Part shown: in pieces, positions 31,908 to 39,842 of the stretch
Numbering within the stretch: position 1 is the stretch's first letter
How the letters are laid out: every line of letters starts with the position of its first letter
DNA from: Paenibacillus sp. HWE-109
GTDB taxonomy: Bacteria > Bacillota > Bacilli > Paenibacillales > NBRC-103111
Length of the DNA stretch: 64,000 nt
Direction of reading: 5' to 3'
Assembly: GCF_022163125.1 (NCBI RefSeq)
Contig: NZ_CP091881.1
Location: 7,207,001-7,271,000 of the forward strand
The notes under the pieces: generated by a model
Seen by the model: the letters and a program-made list of their open reading frames with translations, nothing else
Told to the model about the DNA's origin: nothing
Databases searched by the model: none
Position numbers and translations under genes: made by a program

Positions 31908-32534
31908 CTAAATGGCTAGCACAGAATCAAAGTAACTTCTATCACTTTCATCTAACTTTACAATTTTTAAAATTTGATGGATCTCTTCCACGTCAAGTTG
32001 AAAATTATTCGCTTTCTCAAGCAACAGCTTGCTGCTGCCTCCCTGATGCATATTGAAAAGGTAGTACTCATAATAGTCTCGCTTAATTACAGCTTGCATA
32101 ATATAATACAAGCCTGTTCCACTGGATAAGACTTGCGCGCTGTTTAAATAGGACTCTACCTTACGAACTTTGTCCATGTGGAGCACACGCGGTTTTTTCC
32201 CTTCCAACATGGCAAGAGCCATATAATAAAAGACATTTGGATCTGTACAATTATTTTCAGCCAGCTTCTTCAGAATATCGAATGAAAACTCATAATTCTG
32301 CGCATCGATATGACACATGGCCAGGGAGACTGCAATGGGAATATTGCCTTTGTTATCCTCTAATTTTTCTTTATAGGAGGTGATGTAATTATACTTTGTT
32401 TGGCTATCCATCTTCGCCAAAGCAGCCAAATTCTTGGGGATATATGCCGTACCACAAAATTCACAAACCTGATTGATGTCTATCGGCAGGTTTGCCCCAC
32501 AATTAGGACATGTATGTACAATAATCTTCGCCAT
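31908..32534 (-). CDS. Zinc-ribbon protein with TPR-like helices
   Basis: 208 residues. An N-terminal zinc ribbon (CPNC...CEFC, residues 9-29) precedes alpha-helical repeats resembling TPRs ('AVSLAMCHIDAQNYEFSFDILKKLAENNCTDPNVFYYMALAMLEGK'). It is probably a cytosolic adaptor. It is third in the tight SPFH operon, 15 bp before the 383-aa gene, and has an AGGAGG ribosome site. Zinc ribbons are shared with the SPFH protein of the same operon, which suggests the products assemble together. Confidence 0.65.
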   Translation of the reverse strand: MAKIIVHTCPNCGANLPIDINQVCEFCGTAYIPKNLAALAKMDSQTKYNYITSYKEKLEDNKGNIPIAVSLAMCHIDAQNYEFSFDILKKLAENNCTDPNVFYYMALAMLEGKKPRVLHMDKVRKVESYLNSAQVLSSGTGLYYIMQAVIKRDYYEYYLFNMHQGGSSKLLLEKANNFQLDVEEIHQILKIVKLDESDRSYFDSVLAI

Positions 32535-32544
32535 AGGTAACCTC

Positions 32545-33363
32545 CTACTGAATACTAACTTTATCCAATGCCAAAATTTCGTTTAAAATGCGAGACGTTT
32601 TCTGATAGATTTCATTGACGTTCTCTTGTTCGAGGTGATCTTGACCTTGTAAAACTTTAAGCCGATCTCTCAATTCGTCGCAGGAGAAAACAACATCCCA
32701 TTCTGCCTCAGGCTTACTACTGCGCCCAAATACACCCAGCGCCCTTGATTTAATCGTTAATTTATCATATAAAACCTTAGTTTTGCTGAAATCAAGGCTC
32801 TGATACTGCTCAGCCAATTGGTTGTAAGATACAATGATATGGGATAACGTTGTCGCAACATCTCGGGTATTCGCCTTTTGTAACTGTTCATTATCCAATT
32901 CATTTTTAGAATGATCACCTATGTATAGAATTGAAGCGTAAGCTATAACATACAGGGCAACACCCAACAACGCTAATACACTATACGTCGCACTTATTTT
33001 TAAATGAGTCGTTTCTATATTTACGGGTAATTTGCGCACGAAGTGATCCAGAACATTACTTAAAGCGAATCTTGCATATATCCCTATTAAGATCAATTCA
33101 ATGACAGCAAACAACTGCGTTGTTGTTACAAGCGCTAGTTTATATGGCAACCTCATGGATGAGGTGCTTCTCGCTATAAAGGCTTGATAGAAACTGAATA
33201 CTTCGGCGGCGCCAATGACAATAACAACAAGCATAATGAGGTAGGAAGCAAACGAATTTAATGCCAACCCTACGACAATAATAAGGAAAAACACGAGTAA
33301 TAATACACAGGCCGCAATAACGCTTGCCAGTATCTTAAAATACCTATCCTTACTCAACTCCAA
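32545..33363 (-). CDS. Four-TM membrane protein of the SPFH operon, function unknown
   Basis: 272 residues with four hydrophobic helices (about 11-33, 38-60, 78-100 and 125-146) and a C-terminal cytosolic helical domain ('LSHIIVSYNQLAEQYQSLDF'). The first possible start is TTG at 33363; a TTG two codons downstream has better spacing from AAGGAG. It is 7 bp after the SPFH gene. No family was recognised. It may anchor the SPFH protein at the membrane. Confidence 0.6.
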   Translation of the reverse strand: MELSKDRYFKILASVIAACVLLLVFFLIIVVGLALNSFASYLIMLVVIVIGAAEVFSFYQAFIARSTSSMRLPYKLALVTTTQLFAVIELILIGIYARFALSNVLDHFVRKLPVNIETTHLKISATYSVLALLGVALYVIAYASILYIGDHSKNELDNEQLQKANTRDVATTLSHIIVSYNQLAEQYQSLDFSKTKVLYDKLTIKSRALGVFGRSSKPEAEWDVVFSCDELRDRLKVLQGQDHLEQENVNEIYQKTSRILNEILALDKVSIQ

Positions 33364-33370
33364 CCACTCC

Positions 33371-34522
33371 TTATACTAAAGATGTGCCGCATTCAGGGCA
33401 AAACCTCGAACCGGCCGTCAGTTCATGGTTACAACTTGGGCAGGAAATGATCCCGATAGCGGTTCCGCATTCTGAACAAAATTTAGCATTTTCCTTGTTC
33501 TCCGCGTTACATTTGTAGCAGGGTTTGGTCGATTGCATTTTTTGTCCGCATTCCCCACAAAATTTGGCGTCAGGTGAGTTAGCCGAACTGCAATGTTTGC
33601 AAGGAACATTCGCCTCTGGTGTTGGCACAGGCTGCCTTATCGTATTATTCGATATATTGGAAATTGCGCCTCCAAGTTGGCCCATCATTCCAAATCCTAA
33701 ACCCAGTCCGATACCCGCATTAGCCATTCCTGAGGTACCCTCATTTTTCGAGAAATTACCCATAATTTCAAATTGTTTTTGCGTGGCATATCTAGCATCA
33801 CCTAGAATATCAAACTCGGCTTTACGCTGGAGAATGCCATTAATAACTTCCATATCTTCATCTGGGAAATTAATAGAATTGACAAAAAAGTTAACTAATT
33901 CTATCCCGAACGTTAAGAAACTATCCTTCATATCATCCATACAAAGCTGCGCGATTTCTCTTTGTTTGGTACGGATATCTAGGACTGATACTTTTTTATC
34001 AATGATATATTGCGCTAGAATCGTATCAACGCTATTAAGGACAATCCCCTTGAAATTAGGCAGCAAGTTTTGAACTGTGATGGTCGTCCCACCCTTTTGC
34101 GTGCCTATAATTTGGGTTAGAAATATACTATAGTCATTCACTCTCATGGTGTACTGTCCATTAGCTCTTGCATTAATTCTTACTTGGTAAACCGGATCTA
34201 TGATCTGAATTGGTGACTCCGTTCCCCACTTTAAATTCATATTCAATGTTGTATTTACATAATAGATTTCCGCCGTAAAAGGAGTTTCATTACCAAATGG
34301 CAAATTTATCAGTCGGTTTAGCAAGGGGATGTTCCCCGTTGATAGGGTATGAGTACCGGGTCCAAATAAATCCAGCGCTCTTCCCTCTTTGACGAATATA
34401 GCAAGCTGGCCTTCACCGACGACAAGCTGCGCACCCAGGGTTAAATCTTCACTAGGATATTTGTAAACCAACCAATTCCCGTCTGCAGCCCCATCATATT
34501 TAATTCTATCAATTAATGCCAA
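33371..34522 (-). CDS. SPFH-domain protein with three C-terminal zinc ribbons (YdjI-like)
   Basis: 383 residues from the TTG at 34522, preceded by GGGGTGG. It starts MALIDRIKYDG-like, followed by 'LVYKYPSEDLTLGAQLVVGEGQLAIFVKEGRALDLFGPGTHTLST', the signature of the YdjI/virion-core-like SPFH branch (prohibitin/stomatin superfamily). After a Gly/Met-rich stretch (about 265-295) come three CxxC...CxxC ribbons. In Bacillus, YdjI recruits the membrane-stress protein PspA together with YdjG and YdjH. Here no PspA-type gene is in the cluster. It is the first gene of a four-gene operon. A role in membrane integrity or microdomain organisation is inferred. Confidence 0.8.
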   Translation of the reverse strand: MALIDRIKYDGAADGNWLVYKYPSEDLTLGAQLVVGEGQLAIFVKEGRALDLFGPGTHTLSTGNIPLLNRLINLPFGNETPFTAEIYYVNTTLNMNLKWGTESPIQIIDPVYQVRINARANGQYTMRVNDYSIFLTQIIGTQKGGTTITVQNLLPNFKGIVLNSVDTILAQYIIDKKVSVLDIRTKQREIAQLCMDDMKDSFLTFGIELVNFFVNSINFPDEDMEVINGILQRKAEFDILGDARYATQKQFEIMGNFSKNEGTSGMANAGIGLGLGFGMMGQLGGAISNISNNTIRQPVPTPEANVPCKHCSSANSPDAKFCGECGQKMQSTKPCYKCNAENKENAKFCSECGTAIGIISCPSCNHELTAGSRFCPECGTSLV

Positions 34523-34694
34523 GCTAACCACCCCAATAATCAGCAAAATTTAACAAAAAGCAACAAATTTATACTATCATAATAACTACTAAAGTACCAG
34601 ATTATAACAATAGATATCCATAGTCGCGCCCTGCATTCTACAAGAAAAAGCCGCGCAGCAAGATGCAGCCGCCTCGGCAATAAAATTCGCTAAC

Positions 34695-35114
34695 CTAATT
34701 CTCACTATTTAGCTTCTTATAAAGATTTGCCAGCTGTGCCCGCTCCTGTTCGGTTAACTTTTGGAATAGATTTGTACGCAGCCTTTGCCCCTCAAGTGAT
34801 GCGCTTTTAAGGACCTCGACACCTTTGTCGGTAATGCCCAAATAAATAATTCGGCGATCAGACTCCTCCGCCATTCTGACGGCTAAGTTCTTCGCGACAA
34901 GTTTTTCCGATAAATAACTGAGCGTTGGAGGGGTAAGTCCTAATGTTTTGGCAATGTCCGAAGGTCGGCTCTTTCCATTATGATTCAGATGGCTGAGCAC
35001 GAGAATATGAGAAATACCGAGGTCCTCACTGAATGTTTTGTTCCACTGGATAATCATTTGGTTGGTGAATTTATCCATGTTGTGTATGAGTTCAAAAAGG
35101 GTTTGCTCTTCCAT
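34695..35114 (-). CDS. MarR-family transcriptional regulator
   Basis: 139 residues from the ATG at 35114, which has AGGAGG 5 bases upstream (the frame is open further upstream without a site). Winged helix: 'ILVLSHLNHNGKSRPSDIAKTLGLTPPTLSYLSEKLVAKNLAVRMAEESDRRIIYLGITDKG', including the conserved DRR wing. It is downstream of an SDR gene on the same strand, with a strong hairpin in between. It probably regulates the SDR gene through the inverted repeat at 35990-36001. Confidence 0.85.
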   Translation of the reverse strand: MEEQTLFELIHNMDKFTNQMIIQWNKTFSEDLGISHILVLSHLNHNGKSRPSDIAKTLGLTPPTLSYLSEKLVAKNLAVRMAEESDRRIIYLGITDKGVEVLKSASLEGQRLRTNLFQKLTEQERAQLANLYKKLNSEN

Positions 35115-35140
35115 AAATTCCTCCTGGGTAAAATAAACGA

Positions 35141-35167
35141 TAGCCCTTAATTTTAAATTAAGGGCTA
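35141..35167 (-). other. Stem-loop between SDR and MarR genes
   Basis: TAGCCCTTAATTT pairs with AAATTAAGGGCTA (13 bp, one-base loop). It sits between the SDR stop and the MarR ribosome site, so it may attenuate or stabilise a bicistronic message. Confidence 0.55.
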
Positions 35168-35182
35168 CCATCATCTTACACG

Positions 35183-35917
35183 TTATTGGGCTGAGTATCC
35201 ACCATCGATGACTAATTCTGACCCCGTAATATACGAAGAATCATCAGATGCCAGGAATAGCGCGGCTTGGGCAATATCGATAGCTTGGCCTAGACGCTGT
35301 AGAGGTGTTGCTTGGATTAAGCGGTCCACCAGGTCCTTGGAGGTATTCAAAGCTTGCGTCATTGGCGTTTCAATGATCCCAGGGAATAGAGCGTTTACCC
35401 GAATGCCTTGACGGCCAAAGGTTGTGGCAGCGGCTTTAGATAATGCGCGCACCGCGCCCTTAGATGCCGAGTAGTGATTAAAGCCTTGGCCGATCAAGGC
35501 CGTGTACGAAGAAATATTGATGATCGAGCCTTTCTTTTGGGCTGCCATATAAGGAGCGACATGCTTCATCCCGGCGAATGGGCCGAAGCCATTAATGGCG
35601 AGCATTTTCTGCCAATCCTCAACATTGATCTGCTCATACGGCTTTTCGGAAGAGATGCCTGCATTGTTGACAAGAATATCTATTTTACCAAAACGATCAT
35701 GCACTTCCTTGGCCAGTGCCTGCCAATCCTCATCCGAGGCAACATTCAATTTCATTCCATAAACATTCTGTTTCTGACTTACTTTCTCAAGCGCTGCTTC
35801 ATTAATGTCTGCGGCAATCACGATAGCGCCTTCTTGTGCAAACAGCTCACCCATGCTTTCGCCAATACCCGAAGCCCCGCCAGTAATGATGGCTACTTTA
35901 TTGTCTAATCTTCCCAT
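35183..35917 (-). CDS. Short-chain dehydrogenase/reductase (SDR)
   Basis: 244 residues from the ATG at 35917 (GAGGAG upstream). It is a classical SDR: cofactor motif TGGASGIGESMG (residues 12-23), ADINEAAL with an acidic residue after strand 2 that favours NAD(H), NNAGISSEKP, catalytic Ser in INISSYTALIG and the YSASK Tyr-Lys pair, then 'PGIIETPMT'. It ends with the usual IDGGYSAQ. A sugar, steroid or fatty-acyl alcohol oxidation is possible, but the substrate is unknown. It is probably regulated by the MarR protein encoded next to it. Confidence 0.9.
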   Translation of the reverse strand: MGRLDNKVAIITGGASGIGESMGELFAQEGAIVIAADINEAALEKVSQKQNVYGMKLNVASDEDWQALAKEVHDRFGKIDILVNNAGISSEKPYEQINVEDWQKMLAINGFGPFAGMKHVAPYMAAQKKGSIINISSYTALIGQGFNHYSASKGAVRALSKAAATTFGRQGIRVNALFPGIIETPMTQALNTSKDLVDRLIQATPLQRLGQAIDIAQAALFLASDDSSYITGSELVIDGGYSAQ

Positions 35918-35989
35918 ACAATATGCTCCTCTCTTATTTTGATACTCGTAATAGAAAAATATGCCGTCCAATACTTCTATATATAAATA

Positions 35990-36001
35990 TTAGACATCTA
36001 A
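35990..36001. promoter_or_regulatory. Inverted repeat in the SDR promoter
   Basis: TTAGACATCTAA (arms TTAGA/TCTAA) with TATATATA next to it, 73 bp upstream of the SDR start; a related CTTGATGCCTAAATA follows. It is a candidate MarR operator. Confidence 0.4.
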
Positions 36002-36301
36002 ATACTTGATGCCTAAATAATATCAAAGTATGTATGCCAGTGCAATGGAGAAATTTGGATAGCGTGTATGGCTGATAGATGAATAATCACTCGATTTATT
36101 CGCAGCAAACCATGTATCAAGCCGATCCTGCTTTCATACAATTACTGAGTCGCACGCAGCAACAATTGTTTGACGTAGGCAGCCAATGCTCGAACCACCC
36201 TGTTTTACAATTTGCTTGTTATTTCGCTGTTGTAGACTTACCTTCCATTCGGAAGAAGGCATCCTGCCATCGCTAGAGAATGCCTTTTCCCATAGAAAAA
36301 A

Positions 36302-36359
36302 ACTATACCATGACATAGTATTTATGTATTTCTCGATGGCAAGCCCTCTACCCTATAAT
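36302..36359 (+). promoter_or_regulatory. metE promoter with LysR-type box
   Basis: ACTAT (36302-36306) and ATAGT (36315-36319) form an inverted repeat around an 8-bp core, resembling T-N11-A sites of LysR-type regulators. TATAAT is at 36354-36359 with no good -35, as expected of an activated promoter. A hairpin AAGGCAT/ATGCCTT (36256-36286) lies upstream. I see no SAM riboswitch or T-box. The 36002-36300 stretch holds only a weak 65-codon open frame (36079) with no ribosome site. Confidence 0.5.
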
Positions 36360-36392
36360 TAGATCAAAATGAAGCGTAGGGAGCTGTTAGCA

Positions 36393-38663
36393 TTGAAAAC
36401 ATCCATTATTGGCTATCCAAGGGTCGGAACATTACGGGAGCTTAAATTCGCATCCGAGAAATACTTTAAGGGCGAGATTGCGATTAATGAGCTGCACCAA
36501 ACAGGCGCCAACCTCCGAGCGGCACACTGGAAGATCCAACAAGAGAACGGTATCGATTTTATTCCTTCTAATGATTTTTCCTTCTATGACAGTTTGCTTG
36601 ATACAGCTTGTTTGTTAAATATCATTCCAGATCGTTATCAAGCCCTTGGTCTCAACCCGTTAGAAACGTATTTTGCTATGGCTAGAGGCTATCAAGGCGA
36701 ACAAGGCGACGTTAAAGCATTAGCGATGAAAAAATGGTTTAACACGAATTATCACTATATGGTTCCTGAAATTGATGATTCTACTACCATTCGATTAGCA
36801 GGAACGAAGCTGTTCGATGAGTTCTTAGAGGCTAAACAACAGAATGTTGTAACGAAACCGGTTCTGATTGGGCCCTTTACTTTACTCAAGCTTGCCAAAT
36901 ATAAGGGTGCCAAACAAAGCGCTGACTTCGTCGGTCAAGCTGCTGAGGCGTACGCGGTTATACTTAAACAATTGAATGAGTTAGGCGCAGAGTGGATTCA
37001 ACTGGACGAGCCTGGATTGGTAACGGATTTATCCCAAGAGGATATCGCGTTATTCTCTAAACTTTATACTCAAATTCTATCCTCTAAAGGGAATGTAAAA
37101 GTTCTCCTTCAAACGTACTTTGGTGATATTCGCGACTGCTATCCAACGCTTCAAGCCCTTCCGTTCGACGGGATCGGCCTTGATTTCGTTGAAGGTACAC
37201 AATCTTTAGCACTCGTACAGCAATATGGATTTTCGGACGATAAAGTACTGTTTGCTGGCCTAGTGAACGGTAAAAACATTTGGAAAAATCAATACAAACG
37301 CACACTTGGACTTATTCATGAATTAAAAGTGCATGTAAAGAACGTTGTGCTCAGCTCCTCCTGCTCGCTGCTGCACGTGCCTTACACCTTACAGCATGAA
37401 ACGAAATTAGCGAATGAGTCTAAACGCTACTTGGCATTCGCAGAGGAGAAGCTTCAAGAATTCGCACAACTCAAAGCGATTGGAGCTCAAGCAGATCCTT
37501 ATTCTACTGCACTATATTTGCAAAATGAGGAGCTGTTCAACAGCGCCCGGTTTACGAATAATGAGGCAGTACAAGCAAAGGTAGCAGCATTAACAGAGGC
37601 TGACTTTACAAGATTGCCTGCCTTCAATGAACGAGAAGCTATTCAGAAATCCAAATTCCAATTGCCGCTGCTGCCGACTACAACCATTGGATCGTTCCCA
37701 CAGACAGCCGAAGTTCGAGCAAATCGCTTTTCCTTTAAGAATGGCACCATAACCGAGGAGCAGTACAAGCAGTTTAACTTTGAGAAAATTGCGGCGTGCA
37801 TCGCGCTCCAAGAAGAGATTGGCCTTGATGTTCTCGTTCATGGCGAATTTGAACGCAATGATATGGTTGAATACTTTGGTGAGAGCTTGGATGGATTTAT
37901 GTTCACAGAAAAAGCGTGGGTACAATCCTATGGAACAAGATGCGTGAAGCCGCCGATTGTATGGGGAGACATTTCCCGTTCCAAACCTATGACTGTCGAA
38001 TATTCAGCATATGCCAAAAGCCTGACCAGCAAACCCATTAAAGGGATGCTAACAGGCCCGGTAACGATTCTGAACTGGTCCTTCCCCCGTGAAGATATTA
38101 GCCTGAAGGATAGTGCCTTCCAGATTGCTCTGGCCATTCGGGACGAAGTATTGGATCTAGAAGCGAATCAAATTGAAATCATCCAAATCGATGAAGCTGC
38201 ATTAAGAGAGAAGCTGCCACTAAGGAAATCGGATTGGCAGAGCGAATATCTGAGCTGGGCAATACCTTCTTTCCGATTGGTGCATAGCGGTGTCCAGGCC
38301 GAAACCCAAATTCATACGCACATGTGCTATAGCCAATTCAGCGATATTATTCGCGATATTGATGCCATGGATGCCGATGTCATTACGTTTGAAGCCTCCA
38401 GATCCGACCTTGCCATTATTGATGTGATCAATCAATGCGGGTTCCAAACAGAAGTCGGTCCAGGGGTATACGATATCCATTCCCCGCGTATTCCGAGTGT
38501 GGAGGAAATCAAGCTGGGACTGCATCGCATGTTGGAGAAAATCGATATTGCGAAGTTGTGGGTCAATCCCGATTGCGGACTTAAAACGCGCGGCGAAAAA
38601 GAGACTTGGGCTAGTCTAAAACAGTTGGTTCAAGCTACGAAAGAAGTCAGAGAAACGCTGTAA
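36393..38663 (+). CDS. metE: Cobalamin-independent methionine synthase
   Basis: 756 residues, the usual length. It transfers a methyl group from 5-methyl-tetrahydropteroyl-polyglutamate to homocysteine in the cytosol. The N-terminal half has KTSIIGYPRVG and 'QLDEPGLVTD'. The catalytic half has LPTTTIGSFPQTAEVR, 'HGEFERNDMVEYFGE', HTHMCYS (zinc His and Cys) and NPDCGLKTRG (zinc Cys). The TTG at 36393 (KTSIIGY) is chosen because GGGAG lies 10 bases upstream and the predicted transcript starts near 36366; an ATG at 36369 has no site. The convergent LysR-type gene is the likely regulator, and a LysR-like box is present upstream. Confidence 0.95.
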   Translation: MKTSIIGYPRVGTLRELKFASEKYFKGEIAINELHQTGANLRAAHWKIQQENGIDFIPSNDFSFYDSLLDTACLLNIIPDRYQALGLNPLETYFAMARGYQGEQGDVKALAMKKWFNTNYHYMVPEIDDSTTIRLAGTKLFDEFLEAKQQNVVTKPVLIGPFTLLKLAKYKGAKQSADFVGQAAEAYAVILKQLNELGAEWIQLDEPGLVTDLSQEDIALFSKLYTQILSSKGNVKVLLQTYFGDIRDCYPTLQALPFDGIGLDFVEGTQSLALVQQYGFSDDKVLFAGLVNGKNIWKNQYKRTLGLIHELKVHVKNVVLSSSCSLLHVPYTLQHETKLANESKRYLAFAEEKLQEFAQLKAIGAQADPYSTALYLQNEELFNSARFTNNEAVQAKVAALTEADFTRLPAFNEREAIQKSKFQLPLLPTTTIGSFPQTAEVRANRFSFKNGTITEEQYKQFNFEKIAACIALQEEIGLDVLVHGEFERNDMVEYFGESLDGFMFTEKAWVQSYGTRCVKPPIVWGDISRSKPMTVEYSAYAKSLTSKPIKGMLTGPVTILNWSFPREDISLKDSAFQIALAIRDEVLDLEANQIEIIQIDEAALREKLPLRKSDWQSEYLSWAIPSFRLVHSGVQAETQIHTHMCYSQFSDIIRDIDAMDADVITFEASRSDLAIIDVINQCGFQTEVGPGVYDIHSPRIPSVEEIKLGLHRMLEKIDIAKLWVNPDCGLKTRGEKETWASLKQLVQATKEVRETL

Positions 38664-38675
38664 CAACGAACAGCA

Positions 38676-38707
38676 AGAGGAGGAACTCATTTGAGCTCCT
38701 CCTCTTG
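38676..38707. terminator. Bidirectional terminator between metE and lysR-type gene
   Basis: AAGAGGAGGA (38676-38685) pairs with TCCTCCTCTT (38698-38707). The right arm overlaps the end of the LysR-type coding region. Confidence 0.7.
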
Positions 38708-39628
38708 GCTTATAATCGTATAACCAAAATCTGAAATTACACTCTTCAGCTTGCGAACATAGTCGGCAGCAAGCAGGCTCAAATTGACTTTTTTATTCGT
38801 AATATATCCAATCTGCATATTCTCATCCGTACGCAAGCGGACTGATTTAATCTGCTCCCCATTCAAGTCCGAATTCAGCACACCGGAGCTGATCGTATAA
38901 CCATTCAACCCAATGAGGAGATTGAATAATGTTGCGCGATCACTGACCAATATTTTCTTCTTATACGTTCTTGTGCTTAAGATTTCCTCTGAAAAGTAGA
39001 AAGAATTGTACTCTCCTTGCTCGAAGGCCAGACACGGGAATTCATCTAAGTCCTCAATGTCCAGAATCGACTTAGCAGCGAGTGGATGCTCAGAGCTAAT
39101 AAAGACATGCGGTTCAGCGACAAAGAGCGGGTGGAATTGAAGGTCATTTTCTTTCAGCATTTTCTGTATAACCTTCTGGTTGAAGTCATTGAGATAAAGA
39201 ATACCAAGTTCGCTGCGCATATTGCGCACGTCTTCGATAATTTCATGTGTCCTCGTCTCGCGCAGCGTACACTCATACTCGTTCGTATTCAAGTCTTTCA
39301 ATAGACTGACAAAAGCTTGCACCGAAAAAGCATAATGCTGCGTGGATATAGAACATAGCTTTTTAGACGGTTTTTTATTCATATATCTTTGCTCAAGAAG
39401 TTCTGCTTGTTCTACTACTTGCCGGGCATAAGATAAAAATTCAGCCCCTTCATTTGACAGCGCAATCCCCTTAGATGAACGCAGGAAAATTTCAATGCCA
39501 ATTTCCTGCTCCATTTCTTTTACTGCGCTAGATAGGCTTGGCTGCGATATGAAAAGCTGCTTAGCAGCCTCACTTATAGAACCGCAATTTACGATCGTTA
39601 AAATATATTTTAATTGCTGCAGTGTCAT
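38687..39628 (-). CDS. LysR-family transcriptional regulator
   Basis: 313 residues: an N-terminal helix-turn-helix ('MTLQQLKYILTIVNCGSISEAAKQLFISQPSLSSAVKEMEQEIG') and a two-lobe substrate-binding domain (about 90-305). It has the CysL/CmbR-like look common to sulphur-metabolism regulators. AAGGA is 9 bases before the ATG. It is convergent with metE, whose promoter has a LysR-type box; control of metE by this protein is likely but inferred. The 214-bp region upstream of it shows no gene. Confidence 0.85.
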   Translation of the reverse strand: MTLQQLKYILTIVNCGSISEAAKQLFISQPSLSSAVKEMEQEIGIEIFLRSSKGIALSNEGAEFLSYARQVVEQAELLEQRYMNKKPSKKLCSISTQHYAFSVQAFVSLLKDLNTNEYECTLRETRTHEIIEDVRNMRSELGILYLNDFNQKVIQKMLKENDLQFHPLFVAEPHVFISSEHPLAAKSILDIEDLDEFPCLAFEQGEYNSFYFSEEILSTRTYKKKILVSDRATLFNLLIGLNGYTISSGVLNSDLNGEQIKSVRLRTDENMQIGYITNKKVNLSLLAADYVRKLKSVISDFGYTIISQEEELK

Positions 39629-39842
39629 AATAATCAGTCCTTAGGAAAAATTACTTATGCCGCTTAAATCTACAAACTCCAAATTTCATTTTGAAAAGCA
39701 ATCTTTGCTCTTTCCATCTTTGCTTTGTCTCTTTGGTCCTGATGTGCAAAACACCACATCGCATATGCTTCTTTTCGTGATAAACCAATTAATTATCCTA
39801 ACTTTCACAAAAAATACTACAGACACCCAACTAGGGCTGTAA

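Noticed and set aside
34523..34694. SigW-type promoter upstream of the SPFH operon
   Set aside because: No TGAAAC with a matching CGT -10 was found; only AT-rich DNA with sigma-A-like hexamers at poor spacing.
36002..36392. SAM riboswitch or T-box leader of metE
   Set aside because: No SAM-I core or T-box sequence is present, and the predicted transcription start leaves a leader of under 30 nt.
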